From Chryseobacterium rhizoplanae (GTDB taxonomy: Bacteria > Bacteroidota > Bacteroidia > Flavobacteriales > Weeksellaceae), in contig NZ_FXTC01000013.1 in the NCBI RefSeq assembly GCF_900182655.1, positions 60,489-124,488 of the forward strand: a stretch of DNA of 64,000 bases. The letters are read 5' to 3'. Position 1 is the stretch's first letter; every line of letters starts with the position of its first letter. The notes beneath the pieces are model-generated. The model was not told where the DNA came from. It did not search any database and saw only the letters and a list, made by a program, of their open reading frames with translations. Shown here piece after piece: positions 15,350 to 22,386 of this stretch. The position numbers and the translations under genes are program-made.

Positions 15350-16633
15350 TTATTTTTTTTCTTTCAATGTTTCTTTTAAAACTTTCAGTTTTCCATCAAT
15401 AGGCTGATCAATTTTTAATCCTAAAACTTCAGCAACCAAAGGATAAACATTGATATTGGCAAATTCTCCGATTGTCAGATTGTTTTTAAACTCAGGGCCC
15501 CAGGCAAAGAAAGTCGCTTTCATTTCCGGAACAACTTTAGGGTTGTAGCCATGTTTTCCAACCGATGTTTTCTTTCCTTTTTCCAGGAATATTTTCGGAG
15601 CTTTCGGGATCAGAAGAATCTGCCCGATCCTGTTATATCTGTCATCTCTTGTTGCAAAATGTAGGTATTTGGGAAGTTTTTTATCCAGATATACTTCGTA
15701 ATCGTCAGTTTTATTGGCTTTCAGTTCTTTATAAACTGCTTTTACCTCATCCGGATTCTTAACGTAAACTCTTAACAGGGTTTGAGAATTATAAAAATCA
15801 AATCTGTTTTTATCAAAAAGAACAGCCGGAATTTCCAATGGTGTACCACCGTCTACTTTAATCATCCCGTGATCGGAAACAAAAATAAAGTTAACATTTT
15901 TTAATCCTAATTCATTTACTTTCTGAACAAGGTCACCAATCGCCTGGTCTATCAAATGAACAGCCGTTTCTGTTTCTTTGGCGTCCGGACCATAATGATG
16001 CCCGCTTCCGTCTACTTCAGGGAAATATAATGATATAAAATGAGGTCTTTTATCTTCCGGTAACCTCAGCCAGTTCACTACTTTTTCTACTTTTTCCGAA
16101 GGGGTAAATTTTTCATGGTAGGGATAGTAATAAGTAGGTCGCATTCCTCCTGCATCGCTGGCAGACCCTACCCACATTAAAGAAGCCGATACCATTCCCT
16201 GTTTTTCCGCAAGTCCCCAAAGTGGTGTTCCTCCATACCAGCTGCCGTCTTCAGCATTTTTCTTGCTGTTCATCGCATATCCTTCTTTTCTTTTATAATC
16301 ATAAAAAAAGTTATCAATCAAACCATGATGGGAAGGATAAAGCCCGGTAATTAAACTCCAGTGGTTCGGGAAAGTAATACTTGGATAGCTCGGAATCATT
16401 GCATCAGATTTTACACCACTATTAGCCAGTTTCAAAAGATGTTCAGCATTATATTTCTGAGCATAATCATAACGGAAACCGTCTGTAGATATCATAATCA
16501 CATAAGGTTTAGACTGCGCCTCTACACTATTTTGCCTACCCGGGATCACCACCTGGGCTGTATCAATATTGACCTGTTGTGCAAAAGCCGTAAAGGAAAT
16601 TAGCAGCAGTAAAAAATGGATTCCTCGCTTCAT
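15350..16633 (-). CDS. Secreted nucleotide pyrophosphatase/phosphodiesterase (NPP family)
   Basis: 427 aa alkaline-phosphatase-superfamily enzyme with signal peptide MKRGIHFLLLLISFTAFA. The metal and nucleophile site is conserved: STDGFRYDY (Asp51), then SITFPNHWSLITGLYPSHHG, where Thr87 is the nucleophile and Asn90 stabilises the transition state. Later VSDHGM carries zinc ligands. This pattern is that of the ENPP/ectonucleotide pyrophosphatase family, which cleaves nucleotide or lysophospholipid phosphodiesters in the periplasm or outside. A TAACTTTG -7 element lies at 16650-16657. Not in an operon. Confidence 0.9.
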   Translation of the reverse strand: MKRGIHFLLLLISFTAFAQQVNIDTAQVVIPGRQNSVEAQSKPYVIMISTDGFRYDYAQKYNAEHLLKLANSGVKSDAMIPSYPSITFPNHWSLITGLYPSHHGLIDNFFYDYKRKEGYAMNSKKNAEDGSWYGGTPLWGLAEKQGMVSASLMWVGSASDAGGMRPTYYYPYHEKFTPSEKVEKVVNWLRLPEDKRPHFISLYFPEVDGSGHHYGPDAKETETAVHLIDQAIGDLVQKVNELGLKNVNFIFVSDHGMIKVDGGTPLEIPAVLFDKNRFDFYNSQTLLRVYVKNPDEVKAVYKELKANKTDDYEVYLDKKLPKYLHFATRDDRYNRIGQILLIPKAPKIFLEKGKKTSVGKHGYNPKVVPEMKATFFAWGPEFKNNLTIGEFANINVYPLVAEVLGLKIDQPIDGKLKVLKETLKEKK

Positions 16634-16649
16634 TATTTTAAATTTTCTG

Positions 16650-16657
16650 CAAAGTTA
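16650..16657 (-). promoter_or_regulatory. -7 element of the NPP gene
   Basis: Minus-strand TAACTTTG matches TANNTTTG, 17 bases before the ATG at 16633. -33 box unclear. Confidence 0.4.
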
Positions 16658-16740
16658 CATCCTATCCTTCTGCCTGAAAAGTTTAAGAGATTAAAAGTAT
16701 ATTAAAAGCGATGATTTTTTTGAATCGAAATTAAAACTCA

Positions 16741-17586
16741 TTAAATAGGTCTTTTCATTTCAAACTGTGACAGCCAATTGTTCAGTCCTGCTTTTTCACT
16801 AAGAAATTTACTGGTGTTTTCTGAAGAATCATCTACATTGTTCAATGCTATAGTCTGCCCTCCATTTTTTTTCGAAATGGCATTAAAAAGCATCGTCCCT
16901 ATTCCCTGATTTCTGAAACTTTTATCCACAGCAAACTGGTATATTTTTTTCGCTGCAGGACCATACACAATATACCCAACAAGCTTCTCTTCAATATAAG
17001 CACCCAAAGTTACATAGTTCTCAGGCATAGGCTCCAATACGAAAACGGATCCCTGCCATGAAGGTTCGATATCCCAGAAAGAACGTAATTTTTCCCATTG
17101 AAAGCCCTTCAAATCCTTAATAGAAACCTCAGCATTTTCTTTTCCCTGCTTAATGCTACCGTTAAAACAAAGCAGCCTTCGGACAATACTAAAGCCTAAG
17201 TTTTCATAGGCCCTTATGGCAGGCTGGTTTCCTTCAATAACCTCAAGCAGTAATGTATTGGCATTTCTTTCTTTTAAAACAGGAATAATAAAATCATACA
17301 TTTTTCTCACCAATCCTTTACCTCTGCTTTCCGGAACGACTCCTGTTCCTCCGTTATAGATTATCTTTTCTCCATTTTCAACTTTTTCAGACTGAAGAAT
17401 AAAACCAACCAGTTTTCCGTCTTCAAATGCTCCGGCAGATAAATTCATGTCTAATTTTTCAGCTGCAATTTTTGAGACAAGCACCTCTTTCGTTAAGTGA
17501 AAAGGAACAACATAGTCAGAAAATGAATGATTGAATACTGATAGAAGTTCATGAGTTGTAACATTGGTTAAGGTCTTAAATTCCAT
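16741..17586 (-). CDS. Tandem-domain GNAT acetyltransferase
   Basis: 281 aa with two GNAT domains. The N-terminal one has GGTGVVPESRGKGLVRKMYD (about 80-100). The C-terminal one has FAVDKSFRNQGIGTMLFNAI (about 218-237). Both keep the acetyl-CoA loop, so both may be active. The substrate is unknown. It lies 22 bases downstream of the GrpB gene on the same strand and is probably co-transcribed with it. Confidence 0.85.
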   Translation of the reverse strand: MEFKTLTNVTTHELLSVFNHSFSDYVVPFHLTKEVLVSKIAAEKLDMNLSAGAFEDGKLVGFILQSEKVENGEKIIYNGGTGVVPESRGKGLVRKMYDFIIPVLKERNANTLLLEVIEGNQPAIRAYENLGFSIVRRLLCFNGSIKQGKENAEVSIKDLKGFQWEKLRSFWDIEPSWQGSVFVLEPMPENYVTLGAYIEEKLVGYIVYGPAAKKIYQFAVDKSFRNQGIGTMLFNAISKKNGGQTIALNNVDDSSENTSKFLSEKAGLNNWLSQFEMKRPI

Positions 17587-17608
17587 AAATATTTTAAATT
17601 TTACAGTA

Positions 17609-18214
17609 TTACGCTTTATTTTGTTGGTTCAAATACCATTGAATAGCATTACGCTCTTCTTTTTTTATAAATGGATCTTTTTCCTGATTATAATCATTCC
17701 CGTCAAACCATTCTTTTTTACTCAGTTCTTCTTTCAGTTTTTGATATTCTTCCTTTACCTCTGGATGGGTACGAAGATAATCTCTGAACGCAATATGACG
17801 GGTCCAGTGTTCTGAAGAAGTAGGAATGACGTGAATGTGGGCCATACGAAGGTGATGGTCATGAATCCTTTCCGGAATTTCCTCTTTTGAATAAAAAACC
17901 TCAGGAAATCCCAGTTGTTGGGTACTGGCAACAAGTTTAATAAAAAAACGGCGATATGGCATGTCTTCGTTATATGTTTCATAATATACATAATCCCTGC
18001 CCGCCAGTAAAGGTGGAATTTTATCCAGTTCTTTTTCATCCTTTACCCCAATCATAATATCAATAACAGGTTTTGCAGATAAACCTTCCACAGATGTGCT
18101 GCCAATATGTTCAATTTCCGGATTCAAAAAACCGATATAGTTCTCAAGTTCATTTTTAATGATTTCAAACTGCTTTTTCCAGAAATGATTATATTTTTCA
18201 AAGGTAACTTTCAT
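17609..18214 (-). CDS. GrpB family protein (nucleotidyltransferase fold)
   Basis: UPF0157/GrpB protein, 201 aa from ATG 18214. The signature IEHIGSTSVEGLSAKPVIDI lies near residues 36-55, the characteristic GS-T/S and Asp of a pol-beta-like nucleotidyltransferase fold. A later block has HIHVIPTSSEHWTRHIAFRDYLR. The frame extends 14 codons upstream (MLIKFLYLCN...), but that part lacks conservation and overlaps a TATATTTG -7 element (18233-18240). Function in bacteria is poorly defined. Confidence 0.87.
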   Translation of the reverse strand: MKVTFEKYNHFWKKQFEIIKNELENYIGFLNPEIEHIGSTSVEGLSAKPVIDIMIGVKDEKELDKIPPLLAGRDYVYYETYNEDMPYRRFFIKLVASTQQLGFPEVFYSKEEIPERIHDHHLRMAHIHVIPTSSEHWTRHIAFRDYLRTHPEVKEEYQKLKEELSKKEWFDGNDYNQEKDPFIKKEERNAIQWYLNQQNKA

Positions 18215-18287
18215 AGGTATCCAAATATTACACAAATATAAAAATTTTATCAGCAATCCCTCTGGAATAAGTACTTAACAAAAAATG

Positions 18288-18311
18288 ATACCCCTGAAAA
18301 ATCAGGGGTAT
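18288..18311. terminator. Rho-independent terminator of the DUF5777-DOMON operon
   Basis: ATACCCCTGA / TCAGGGGTAT stem with AAAA loop. It lies 37 bases beyond the stop of the DOMON gene on the minus strand. Confidence 0.75.
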
Positions 18312-18347
18312 TCATTACTAATTATTTAGGTGTGTTTTTTCTGAAAA

Positions 18348-19127
18348 TTATTCTTTAATCAGCTTTTCGTAAGATGTAGTTCCATCTTTTAAAGTGATTT
18401 CAAAATAATAAGTACCGGATTTTAAATCTCTGACACTGATATTTTCTCCCTCAAGCTTTACAGATCTTACTTTTCTTCCGGCAGATTCATAAATATCAAC
18501 AGATTTTATTTTATCTGCATTTTTAAAGCTCACTGTTTCTTGAGCCGGGTTTGGATAAAGAACTATTTTCTTATTTTCCGAAGCTGTTTCTTTAGTACCT
18601 AAAGTACCAAAATTCAGGGATGTAGTACCACAACTGTTAGAACCGTGATAACCAATCGTAAAATTCGATAATCTACGTCCATAGGTAATGTTTAAAGGGC
18701 CTGCAGGAGGAACAGTAAAAACATAGTCATTAGCATCTCCTGTGTTTAAAGCTCTTGTCGCGATTACGGTACGAACACTTCCTGCCACTGTATTAGATGT
18801 TACAGTCCAGTTTTGAGTCCCGTCCAAAGGCGGAACCACTCCTTGTCCATTAAATGTTCTGTCACTTAAATTAGTCCCATCAAAAATGACAACGTCTTTC
18901 CCTATATCATCCATATTCGTTGTATTGAAAGCCATTCCCAGCCATCCCGTAGAAGGCCCGATAAGGGTAAGGGTAACTAAAGAAGGGGTAAGGTCAATCT
19001 TAACTGAATAAGCCAAATCTGCTCCTCCCGGTGTGGAAAAAAGAGGTACAGTTCCTGTCGAATATTGACTTTTTACCTGAAAAAAAGCAAAAAATCCGAT
19101 CAATAATAATGTAGTTTTTAATTTCAT
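18348..19127 (-). CDS. T9SS-secreted DOMON-domain protein (possible extracellular haem-b cytochrome)
   Basis: 259 aa. Signal peptide (residues 1-20), DOMON fold about 22-170, and a T9SS type A sorting domain about 182-259 (LYPNPAQETVSF start). DOMON features are GWLGMAFNTTNMDD, GKDVVIFDG, RTVIATRALNTGD and ITYGRRLSNFTIGYHG. Met72 and His161 fall where the haem-b ligands Met and His lie in cellobiose-dehydrogenase-type DOMON cytochromes, so haem binding is plausible but not proven; other DOMONs bind sugars. It is the last gene of a five-gene envelope operon, 4 bases after the ankyrin gene. It would end up on or outside the outer membrane. Confidence 0.8.
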   Translation of the reverse strand: MKLKTTLLLIGFFAFFQVKSQYSTGTVPLFSTPGGADLAYSVKIDLTPSLVTLTLIGPSTGWLGMAFNTTNMDDIGKDVVIFDGTNLSDRTFNGQGVVPPLDGTQNWTVTSNTVAGSVRTVIATRALNTGDANDYVFTVPPAGPLNITYGRRLSNFTIGYHGSNSCGTTSLNFGTLGTKETASENKKIVLYPNPAQETVSFKNADKIKSVDIYESAGRKVRSVKLEGENISVRDLKSGTYYFEITLKDGTTSYEKLIKE

Positions 19128-19131
19128 ATGA

Positions 19132-19656
19132 TCAATTTTTTAATAAGTTAATAATATCTTGATTTTTAGTAAATAATGCATATTCAAAAACAGTTTTCCC
19201 TTGTTTATCTGATAATGTCTTATTTGCTTTATTCTTTAGCAGCAGTTCTACCATTTCTTTATTTTGTGACTGGACAGCATATATTAATGGTGTTACTCCA
19301 CTGCTGCTTGCCACATTGGGATCAGCTTTGTTCGCTAATAATTTCTGAGTAAGATTTTTATCTCCTTTAAAAACAGAAGCCGTTAAAGCTGTTCCTTCTC
19401 CACTTGCGTAATTCATATTTTTAACGTGAGTAATTAAAAATTCTGCAACAGGGATATTTCCTCTGTAACAAGCTAAAATAAGGGGAGAGAATCCGTTTTC
19501 GTTCACCTGATTAATAACATCCGGGTTTTGTTTCATCAGCTCCTGTACTTCAGGAACTGTTCCGCTTCTGGCAATATCAAATATTGATTTTGCCTTTTCC
19601 TGAGCAGATATGAATGAGCTCAGAAATAGTCCTAAAATTAAGATGACATTTCTCAT
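19132..19656 (-). CDS. Secreted ankyrin-repeat protein
   Basis: 174 aa. Signal peptide MRNVILILGLFLSSFISA, then four ankyrin repeats (for example NGFSPLILACYRGNIPVAEF and SGVTPLIYAVQSQNKEMVEL). It should lie in the periplasm and bind a protein partner. Related periplasmic ankyrin proteins (AnkB) are linked to oxidative-stress enzymes. Its ATG overlaps the stop of the YceI gene (ATGA, 4 bases), which indicates translational coupling. Confidence 0.88.
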   Translation of the reverse strand: MRNVILILGLFLSSFISAQEKAKSIFDIARSGTVPEVQELMKQNPDVINQVNENGFSPLILACYRGNIPVAEFLITHVKNMNYASGEGTALTASVFKGDKNLTQKLLANKADPNVASSSGVTPLIYAVQSQNKEMVELLLKNKANKTLSDKQGKTVFEYALFTKNQDIINLLKN

Positions 19657-20198
19657 TGTTTTACCATTACATAGTTGTATTCGATGTTGACATTTTCTGC
19701 CACTTTCTTGGTAACCATTTTAGGGATGGTCACTTTATAATCTGCAGGTTTGGCCATAAAACCACCCTGCATATAGATTTTACCATCTTTTGCATATAAT
19801 GTGGCTGAAGAAGCTACCGCTTTGTCTACACCATGAAAGTTAAGCGTTCCCTGAACGGTATATTTCTGAGGACTGGCCGTAAGTTTTGTTTTATCAAAGT
19901 TGACAATTTTCCCTTTGAAGGTTGTTTTTGGATATTTTGCAGATTCAGCATAACTTTCATTGAAATGCTCTTCCATTAATTTGGTTTTAAAGTGAAAGTT
20001 TTTAACGGTAGAAACGGATGCCATTTCGCCGTTATCTGCGTTCAGAATCACAATATTATTGTCATCCTGTGCAAAAATATCATCAAACAGAGGTACTGAC
20101 GCTTCAAAAGTTACTTTTCCCGTCTTAGAACTGTATTTTTGTGCTGAAGCATACCCGGTAGAAAGCAGTAATACGCTTAATAATGCTAATTTTTTCAT
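19653..20198 (-). CDS. YceI-family periplasmic lipocalin-like protein
   Basis: 181 aa from ATG 20198. Signal peptide MKKLALLSVLLLSTGYASA is followed by a YceI beta-barrel: KTGKVTFEASVP, AKYPKTTFKGKI and GTLNFHGVDKAVAS. YceI proteins bind polyisoprenoids or quinone-like lipids in the periplasm and recur near cytochrome genes. The frame starts 7 codons earlier, but ATG 20198 gives a canonical signal peptide. It overlaps the ankyrin gene by 4 bases and follows the haem-c lipoprotein gene by 10. Confidence 0.9.
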   Translation of the reverse strand: MKKLALLSVLLLSTGYASAQKYSSKTGKVTFEASVPLFDDIFAQDDNNIVILNADNGEMASVSTVKNFHFKTKLMEEHFNESYAESAKYPKTTFKGKIVNFDKTKLTASPQKYTVQGTLNFHGVDKAVASSATLYAKDGKIYMQGGFMAKPADYKVTIPKMVTKKVAENVNIEYNYVMVKQ

Positions 20199-20208
20199 AT
20201 CAATTTTT

Positions 20209-20556
20209 TTAATTTTCATTTAACCCGTCAGCTTTCCACTTTATGAAAATATTGATCTGAGCTGCAGACAAAGATCCTCCCTGAGGCATTTTACCGGGAT
20301 CACCATTAGGTCTTTGGATGCGGTCCAGAATTCCGTCTATATTATTTTTTACCTGATCATAAGTAACGAGAGGTTTATAGCCAGTGGCAGAATGACAGCC
20401 AATGCAATTATTATCCACAATGGGTTTTACATCTGCTGTATATTTTACAGGTGCAGTGATAGGTGTATTATCAGAAATCTCTTCATAAGTTCTGCTGTCA
20501 CACGCAGTCAGTATGATTGCTGACGACACTATCAATAAGGATGTTAGCTTTTTCAT
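20209..20556 (-). CDS. Small c-type cytochrome lipoprotein
   Basis: 115 aa from ATG 20556. Lipoprotein signal with lipobox IILTAC (acylated Cys19). The single haem-c site is CIGCH (residues 51-55). Met90 in GKMPQG is a likely distal ligand, and the C-terminal helix is AAQINIFIKWKADG. It would be anchored to a membrane in the periplasm and carry one electron. Its start is 1 base from the end of the DUF5777 gene. The frame is open further upstream, but the extension overlaps that gene. Confidence 0.88.
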   Translation of the reverse strand: MKKLTSLLIVSSAIILTACDSRTYEEISDNTPITAPVKYTADVKPIVDNNCIGCHSATGYKPLVTYDQVKNNIDGILDRIQRPNGDPGKMPQGGSLSAAQINIFIKWKADGLNEN

Positions 20557-20557
20557 A

Positions 20558-21400
20558 TTAAAAAACTCTATAAAGATTAAACCCAAAGAAAATATGTCCC
20601 TTTCCCCATGCTCCTGTGGCATTGGTAAGATATCCGATATCAGAATTAATCTGGGAGTTCGTGAGTAAAAGCTGGAACACATGTCCTCCGGTTTCTATAT
20701 CTACTCCTAATGATAATGGGTTTTTATAAAAACTGTGATCGTCGAAATTCACAAAGTATTCTGCATTCACAGAAACTCTTTTGGAAATTTTATAGCGGCC
20801 TCCCAAACCTGCCAAAAACTGATTTTTGTTTTCAATGGTAGGTTCATAAAGATTTTTATGAACAAAGGAAGGCGTAAGCTGTAATGAAAGTTTATCGTTG
20901 AACCTTCTTGAGATCAATGCCTGCGTAAGATAAGAAAGCCTGTCACTGAATTTAAGATGTGGATAATTATCTTTATCAAGCTCAGTATTGGCACCCATTA
21001 CATTGTAGCCCACAATATCTACCGGAAAGTTTTCATTTTGTCTTACCAGCCTGTATTTTACGGCTCCTTCAAACGTTTTCATATTCGTTTCTCTGGAAAG
21101 ACTTACGGAAACAGCGTCTGAGATACCATAGATAACCCCTAACTTGGTTGAGGCTTGATCCAGACCGAAAAAGTCTTTAAACCCAGCGCTTATATCTCCA
21201 AATCTGTGGGCAACAATGATGTACCATTCTTTTTTAGCAGCGAGTTTTGTGGATTGTCCTGTTACAATCTGAAGGGCTTTAAAGGCGGGTTGTGAAGTTT
21301 CTGTGTTGGTTTTCACCGTGTCAATATCCTTCAGCAGATCTTCCTGTGCAAAGACAAGACCTGAAGAAAATACTGACAAAAATAAGAGAGTTTTCGTCAT
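20558..21400 (-). CDS. DUF5777 outer-membrane beta-barrel protein
   Basis: 280 aa from ATG 21400 (TTG 21406 is the other option). Signal peptide MTKTLLFLSVFSSGLVFA, then beta-rich alternating strands to a terminal phenylalanine (GFNLYRVF), as in outer-membrane barrels. Recognisable DUF5777 segments are WYIIVAHRFGDIS and FFGLDQASTKLGVIYGISD. First gene of the operon with the cytochrome lipoprotein, YceI, ankyrin and DOMON genes. The function is unknown; by company it may serve a redox or small-molecule sensing role. Preceded by a Crp/Fnr-like operator and a TAAGTTTG -7 element. Confidence 0.85.
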   Translation of the reverse strand: MTKTLLFLSVFSSGLVFAQEDLLKDIDTVKTNTETSQPAFKALQIVTGQSTKLAAKKEWYIIVAHRFGDISAGFKDFFGLDQASTKLGVIYGISDAVSVSLSRETNMKTFEGAVKYRLVRQNENFPVDIVGYNVMGANTELDKDNYPHLKFSDRLSYLTQALISRRFNDKLSLQLTPSFVHKNLYEPTIENKNQFLAGLGGRYKISKRVSVNAEYFVNFDDHSFYKNPLSLGVDIETGGHVFQLLLTNSQINSDIGYLTNATGAWGKGHIFFGFNLYRVF

Positions 21401-21428
21401 ATACAATTTGAATTAAATTATGATATAA

Positions 21429-21436
21429 CAAACTTA
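21429..21436 (-). promoter_or_regulatory. -7 element of the DUF5777 operon
   Basis: Minus-strand TAAGTTTG, TANNTTTG type, about 30 bases before the ATG. There is no -33 TTG at standard spacing, as expected for an activator-dependent promoter. Confidence 0.5.
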
Positions 21437-21458
21437 TCGAGTTCTCAATTCAAAAACA

Positions 21459-21474
21459 GGTGATAAAAGTCACC
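21459..21474. promoter_or_regulatory. Crp/Fnr-type operator
   Basis: Perfect dyad GGTGA-N6-TCACC, same geometry as the CRP half-sites TGTGA-N6-TCACA. Its centre lies about 44 bases upstream of the predicted transcription start, the class II activator position. The nearest gene upstream encodes a Crp/Fnr protein. Confidence 0.6.
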
Positions 21475-21525
21475 ATCCAAATTGTTTTTATCAATGATGG
21501 AAATAAACTTTTCAAACAATTGAAA

Positions 21526-22176
21526 TTAGACTATCCTAACATTTTCATTTACAGGAACTTTTATTCCTTCTTTAGTCTGCACAATTTCTCCCTCGCTTTC
21601 AATTTTTTTCAAAACTCTGCTTACCACTTCCCTAGAGGTTCCCAAACTATTGGCAATTTCACGATGGGTGATCTTAATAGGATTGTTTCCGGTGGATGAA
21701 ATCTGCTGTTTGATATAGTTCAGGACTCTTTTATCCAGCCTGTGGAACACCGCATCATTCACCATATTCATCACTTCTGAAAATCTACGGTCATATTCAT
21801 GATAAAACAACTTGTTGATTTCCGGGAATCTGATCAGCCAATCATGCATTACGGAAACGGGAATAAGAATAGCTTCCGAGTCTTCTTCCGCAATGGCATA
21901 CACTCTGCTCACATAGTCTGTAAGAATAGATGAGAAGGTCATGAGGCAGCTATCTTTGGGCTTAATATAGTAGTAGATAAGTTCTCTTCCATCATTAAGG
22001 GTAAAAACCCTGATAGAGCCTTTGATAAGGAAAGGGACAAACTTATTTTTCTGCCCTTCTCTTATGATCTCAGTTTTTGCTTTTATATCAATGGCAACAG
22101 CATGTTTTTCCAGCTCAGCTAAAAAATCAGCACCCAGAAAGCCAAATTTACTTACAGCGAACGCGTTATCAATCAT
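21526..22176 (-). CDS. Crp/Fnr family transcriptional regulator
   Basis: 216 aa. N-terminal cyclic-nucleotide-binding-like barrel (about 20-130) and C-terminal winged helix (about 145-210), with recognition region ITHREIANSLGTSREVVSRV, the Crp/Fnr HTH signature. No N-terminal cysteine cluster for an Fe-S sensor is present, so it is not a classical FNR. The cNMP pocket arginine/serine pattern is not evident either. It lies just upstream of the DUF5777-cytochrome-YceI operon and probably controls it through the GGTGA-N6-TCACC site. Its own -7 (TATCTTTG) is at 22204-22211. Confidence 0.9.
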   Translation of the reverse strand: MIDNAFAVSKFGFLGADFLAELEKHAVAIDIKAKTEIIREGQKNKFVPFLIKGSIRVFTLNDGRELIYYYIKPKDSCLMTFSSILTDYVSRVYAIAEEDSEAILIPVSVMHDWLIRFPEINKLFYHEYDRRFSEVMNMVNDAVFHRLDKRVLNYIKQQISSTGNNPIKITHREIANSLGTSREVVSRVLKKIESEGEIVQTKEGIKVPVNENVRIV

Positions 22177-22313
22177 ATCCTATATTTTCTACTTTTTCTT
22201 AAACAAAGATATAAAATTGATGTATGGTTATTATATATTTTTATGTTATTAAATAAAATTAACAATTCATAAAGTTCAACATTTATTTATCCTGCCTTAC
22301 AGTAATCATCATA

Positions 22314-22343
22314 AAAAATACTCTAATAAATCAGAGTATTTTT
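22314..22343. terminator. Rho-independent terminator of the TonB-receptor operon
   Basis: AATACTCT / AGAGTATT stem extended by A and T runs (arms 22314-22324 and 22333-22343), 44 bases past the receptor stop on the minus strand. Confidence 0.75.
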
Positions 22344-22386
22344 ATTTTATTCAGAATAATACCATGCAATGGGGCTATTTTACATT

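Noticed and set aside
20209..20682. 157-aa version of the cytochrome lipoprotein
   Set aside because: The extension overlaps the DUF5777 gene and hides a perfect lipoprotein signal starting at 20556.
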